A DNA stretch of 64,000 nt from CALXQW01 sp031553045 (GTDB lineage: Bacteria > Verrucomicrobiota > Verrucomicrobiia > Opitutales > Intestinicryptomonadaceae), in contig JAVBLZ010000006.1 in assembly GCA_031553045.1 (NCBI GenBank), positions 434,001-498,000 on the forward strand. Direction: 5' to 3'. Positions 61,949 through 64,000 of the stretch are shown one piece after another. The translations under genes and the position numbers were made by a program. The first letter of the stretch is position 1. Each line of letters opens with the position of its first letter. Under the pieces are notes generated by a model. It was not told the DNA's origin, made no database searches, and saw nothing but the letters and a program-made list of their open reading frames with translations.

Positions 61949-62109
61949 AATTTGCACCACACGTCTTCTGGCTTATCCTACGATTTAAAAAAATCACAAA
62001 TAACCAACCTTCCCGAAGGCTTTACCCCAGTGGCTTTATGGTCATTCTTAAGAAATTACAGCGGCGAGACCGCACCCGAATTTAACGGGTTTCCGTTTGT
62101 ATGCAAATC
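61949..62109 (-). ncRNA. Cobalamin riboswitch
   Basis: On the minus strand the core reads in order as the cobalamin aptamer does. A P1 arm ATTTGCA is closed by TGCAAAT. Then come ACGGAAACCCG, the conserved GGTCTCGCCGCTGTAA element, AAGCCACTGGGGTAAAG, TCGGGAAGG and the B12 box AGCCAGAAGACGTG. The order and key bases (GCCACTG, CGGGAAGG, AGCCAGAAGAC) are diagnostic. It sits in the leader of the DUF4465-like/TonB/PEP-CTERM operon and would repress it when cobalamin is plentiful. Boundaries are approximate to about 10 nt. Confidence 0.93.
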
Positions 62110-62242
62110 GACCCCAATAAGGGTCAAAATCTTTGAAAGAACTTTCGCACAATCTTTCCATATATTTTTTTTAGTCAATATTTTTTTGGGAAAATAATTT
62201 AATTTGACAATATTACTCAATTTGGCACACTCGGAGGGCAAT

Positions 62243-63235
62243 ATGAAAATACAGGTACTAGCTTCAGCTACGGCGTTCCCAGATAAAATCGTTTATAACA
62301 AAGATCTTACGCAATTCCCAGAGGAATATATTGAGATAATTGAAGAAAAAATTGGGATTAAGTCTCGTATGCACTGCAACCCTGATGAGTCTCTTTCTGA
62401 TTTGGCGGCAAAAGTCGGCAAAAAATGTATAGCAAAAGCCAATCTTAAATTTGAAGATATAGATGGGCTCATACTCGGCACGGGCACTGCGGATAGGCTT
62501 TCGCCGGCGTCGGCAAATTTGGTGCAGCACAAAATTGGGCTACCCACTTCCACCTTTGCCTTCGACATGAACACAACTTGTCCAAACGGCATATATTCTC
62601 TTGAAATAGGCAGGGCAATGCTTGCGGGTTCTTCTCGCAAAAATATTTTGGTGATAAATGCAGAAGCAATTTCTAAGATGATGGACCCTAACGCATTTGC
62701 AAGTTTCCCATATTTTGGCGACGGTGCGGCGGCGGTAATTCTAACCAAAGACTCTCCGCTTGATTTGCCGGAACTTTATGAAGCTGTTTTGATGTCTGAC
62801 GGTAGCGGCTTTGAGTTTATCACAACCCGTGGCGGCGGTTCAGACCTGCCCGCAGGGCGCTACTGCACAGATGAAAACAGAGAAGAGTTTTTCTTCTCTA
62901 TGGACGGCAGAGCGGTATTTGAATTTGCAACTTCAAGGCCGCCCGCCCTCATTGAAAAATACCTTGCAGACCGTAAAATATCAAAAAGCAATGTTGATGC
63001 CTACATTTTGCATCAGGCAAATACGCATATCATTGCAAAAATCAGAGAAGTTCTTGGCGAACCTGAAAGTAAATTTCCTGAAAACATATTCAAGTACGGC
63101 AATACTGCCGGCGCATCAACGCTAATCACCCTTGCGGAATATCTTGAAACCGCAAAGCCAAAAAAAGATGATTACACCGTAATATGCGGCTTTGGCGGCG
63201 GATTGGCATGGGGTACTACGGTGCTTAAACACTAA
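62243..63235 (+). CDS. 3-oxoacyl-ACP synthase III family protein (FabH-like)
   Basis: A 330-aa condensing enzyme with the Cys-His-Asn triad: C113 in MNTTCPNGIYSLEI, H257 in ILHQANTHII, N287 in YGNTAGAST. KIGIKSRMH and FGDGAAAVILT are further KASIII landmarks. FabH condenses acyl-CoA with malonyl-ACP, but the family also includes enzymes of secondary lipid and polyketide pathways, and there are no other fab genes here to fix the role. An in-frame start at 62204 is possible; the ATG at 62243 has a strong RBS (GGAGGG) 6 bp upstream. It is divergent from the riboswitch operon. Confidence 0.88.
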   Translation: MKIQVLASATAFPDKIVYNKDLTQFPEEYIEIIEEKIGIKSRMHCNPDESLSDLAAKVGKKCIAKANLKFEDIDGLILGTGTADRLSPASANLVQHKIGLPTSTFAFDMNTTCPNGIYSLEIGRAMLAGSSRKNILVINAEAISKMMDPNAFASFPYFGDGAAAVILTKDSPLDLPELYEAVLMSDGSGFEFITTRGGGSDLPAGRYCTDENREEFFFSMDGRAVFEFATSRPPALIEKYLADRKISKSNVDAYILHQANTHIIAKIREVLGEPESKFPENIFKYGNTAGASTLITLAEYLETAKPKKDDYTVICGFGGGLAWGTTVLKH

Positions 63236-63277
63236 TATTATCTTTAGCAAAATATTGTTTCCTAAAAATATTTAAAG

Positions 63278-63310
63278 ACTTGCCCTTTGTAAAAGATGGC
63301 AAGTTTTTTT
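63278..63310 (+). terminator. Terminator of the FabH-like gene
   Basis: Stem ACTTGCC / GGCAAGT with a 13-nt loop and seven T. Confidence 0.8.
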
Positions 63311-63330
63311 ATTTTTCAAAACTTTCCAAA

Positions 63331-63366
63331 AACAAAAAACGCTCAGACTTTTATGTCTGAGCGTTA
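63331..63366 (-). terminator. Terminator of the Gfo/Idh/MocA gene
   Basis: Stem AACGCTCAGAC / GTCTGAGCGTT (11 bp, 6-nt loop) preceded on the plus strand by an A run, i.e. a T run for minus-strand transcription. Confidence 0.85.
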
Positions 63367-63411
63367 AAGCCCTATCAAACTTGAGGTTTATTGATATAAT
63401 ATCTTACGCAA

Positions 63412-64000
63412 TTATTTTGCGTATTTTACATCTTCCCATGCGCCTTTTGCCTGATTGCTCTTGATGCAGGCGTCTATGAAAGATATGCCCATTCTGCCGT
63501 CGTAAATATTTGCATATTTAGAGCCGTCGCAAGAGAATGGCTTGCCTGCCTTATATGAGCGAACATCTTTTTCAAACTCACGATGAAGCCTAGCGTAAGC
63601 GTCATGAAAAGCCTCAGGATGGCCGCCTGGAATTGTGGGTTCTTTAAGCAACCATTCGGGAATGTCGCCAAAGAATCCATCATTTGCGGACACACAGCCT
63701 CTCCAGTAAACCCTGTCGGGCTGATTTGAAAGCATGACCGTTACAGACTCAGGATTTTCCTGACTCCAAACCAAAGTGCCCTTTGTGCCGGAAACTTCAA
63801 TGCGCAAGTCGTTCTTGTGCCCGATGCAAATCTGAGACGCCCTTACCATTGCCTTTGCGCCGTTTGAAAGCTCGCAATATGTTGTAAAGTGATCATCCAA
63901 CATTCTGCCCTTCACGAATGTTTCCATGTGTGAAGAAACCTTCTTTACGTCAAGACCGGTAACAAACCTAAGCTGCATTAAAGCGTGCGTGCCAATGTCT
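63412..64000 (-). CDS. Gfo/Idh/MocA family oxidoreductase, C-terminal part; 5' end outside window
   Basis: The open frame continues past the right edge of the window; the last codons before the edge read DIGTHALMQ, the typical DIGxHA motif of this family. The visible C-terminal substrate-binding domain (about 195 aa) contains GAKAMVRASQICIGHKNDLRIEVSGTKG (in part), VWSQENPESV and the GHPEAFHDAYARL block. Members oxidise or epimerise sugars and inositols with NAD(P). Substrate unknown. Its transcript ends at the hairpin at 63331-63366. Confidence 0.85.
   Translation of the reverse strand, partial: DIGTHALMQLRFVTGLDVKKVSSHMETFVKGRMLDDHFTTYCELSNGAKAMVRASQICIGHKNDLRIEVSGTKGTLVWSQENPESVTVMLSNQPDRVYWRGCVSANDGFFGDIPEWLLKEPTIPGGHPEAFHDAYARLHREFEKDVRSYKAGKPFSCDGSKYANIYDGRMGISFIDACIKSNQAKGAWEDVKYAK

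Noticed and set aside
1..64000. CRISPR arrays, insertion sequences, prophage genes, rRNA
   Set aside because: No direct-repeat arrays, transposase or phage motifs, or rRNA segments were recognised on either strand.

Overview
The window looks like a chromosomal segment of a Verrucomicrobiota bacterium, probably a host- or gut-associated member of the Opitutales/Puniceicoccales type. This is inferred from three things: several PEP-CTERM-sorted surface proteins; a load of secreted glycoside hydrolases (GH78-, GH106-, GH95- and GH99-like) with an OprB porin; and a Gram-negative envelope toolkit (LpxL-type acyltransferase, LpxR, TonB receptor) in AT-rich DNA. No rRNA, CRISPR array, insertion sequence or prophage is visible. 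Genes are tightly packed and mostly in short operons. Several start codons have no clear Shine-Dalgarno sequence.

Region by region. 1-6257: the end of mnmE, a ribE/EEP pair on the minus strand, then argS - cobalamin adenosyltransferase - DUF475 - DUF486 on the plus strand. 6316-8673: a secreted GH78-like rhamnosidase. 8712-12692 (minus): mutarotase, dtd, htpG and purN, ending in a 13-bp perfect hairpin. 12781-16811: mntP, a fused LpxL-glycosyltransferase gene and a CBS/DRTGG-type manganese pyrophosphatase. 16896-22393: a 1354-aa GH106-like enzyme with an OprB porin. 22383-27844 (minus): lipoprotein, membrane protein, M20 peptidase, queD, queE, an ArnA-dehydrogenase-like epimerase and a WecE-like aminotransferase. 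27968-30747: pgi, a coiled-coil protein and a tiny lipoprotein. 30889-33749: three-subunit transhydrogenase. 33912-40363: an acyltransferase, rsmD, LpxR, an isolated short S18 gene, a membrane glycosyltransferase-like protein, tRNA-Ser(GCU) and Sua5/TsaC. 40439-43988: GH95 and GH99-like secreted enzymes. 43992-54013: an 834-aa secreted protein of unknown function, two large PEP-CTERM beta-repeat proteins, and a glycosyltransferase/PIG-L deacetylase pair. 54208-57494: aquaporin, then an SGNH-like protein with an MBOAT acyltransferase. 57668-62109 (minus): a cobalamin-riboswitch operon. 62243 to the end: a FabH-like ketosynthase and the C-terminal end of a Gfo/Idh/MocA oxidoreductase.

The most interesting system is the minus-strand operon at 57668-61819. 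A well-preserved cobalamin riboswitch (61949-62109) precedes a PEP-CTERM protein resembling DUF4465, a BtuB-like TonB receptor and a second PEP-CTERM surface protein. I infer a vitamin B12 capture and import system in which the surface-exposed proteins are held by PEP-CTERM/exosortase sorting, where Bacteroides would use lipoproteins. The adenosyltransferase gene at 4358 would convert imported corrinoid to the coenzyme form.

Other themes are release of rhamnose and fucose from complex glycans, lipid A and surface-polysaccharide remodelling (LpxL-GT9 fusion, LpxR, ArnA/WecE-like pair, MBOAT/SGNH), and queuosine and tRNA maintenance.
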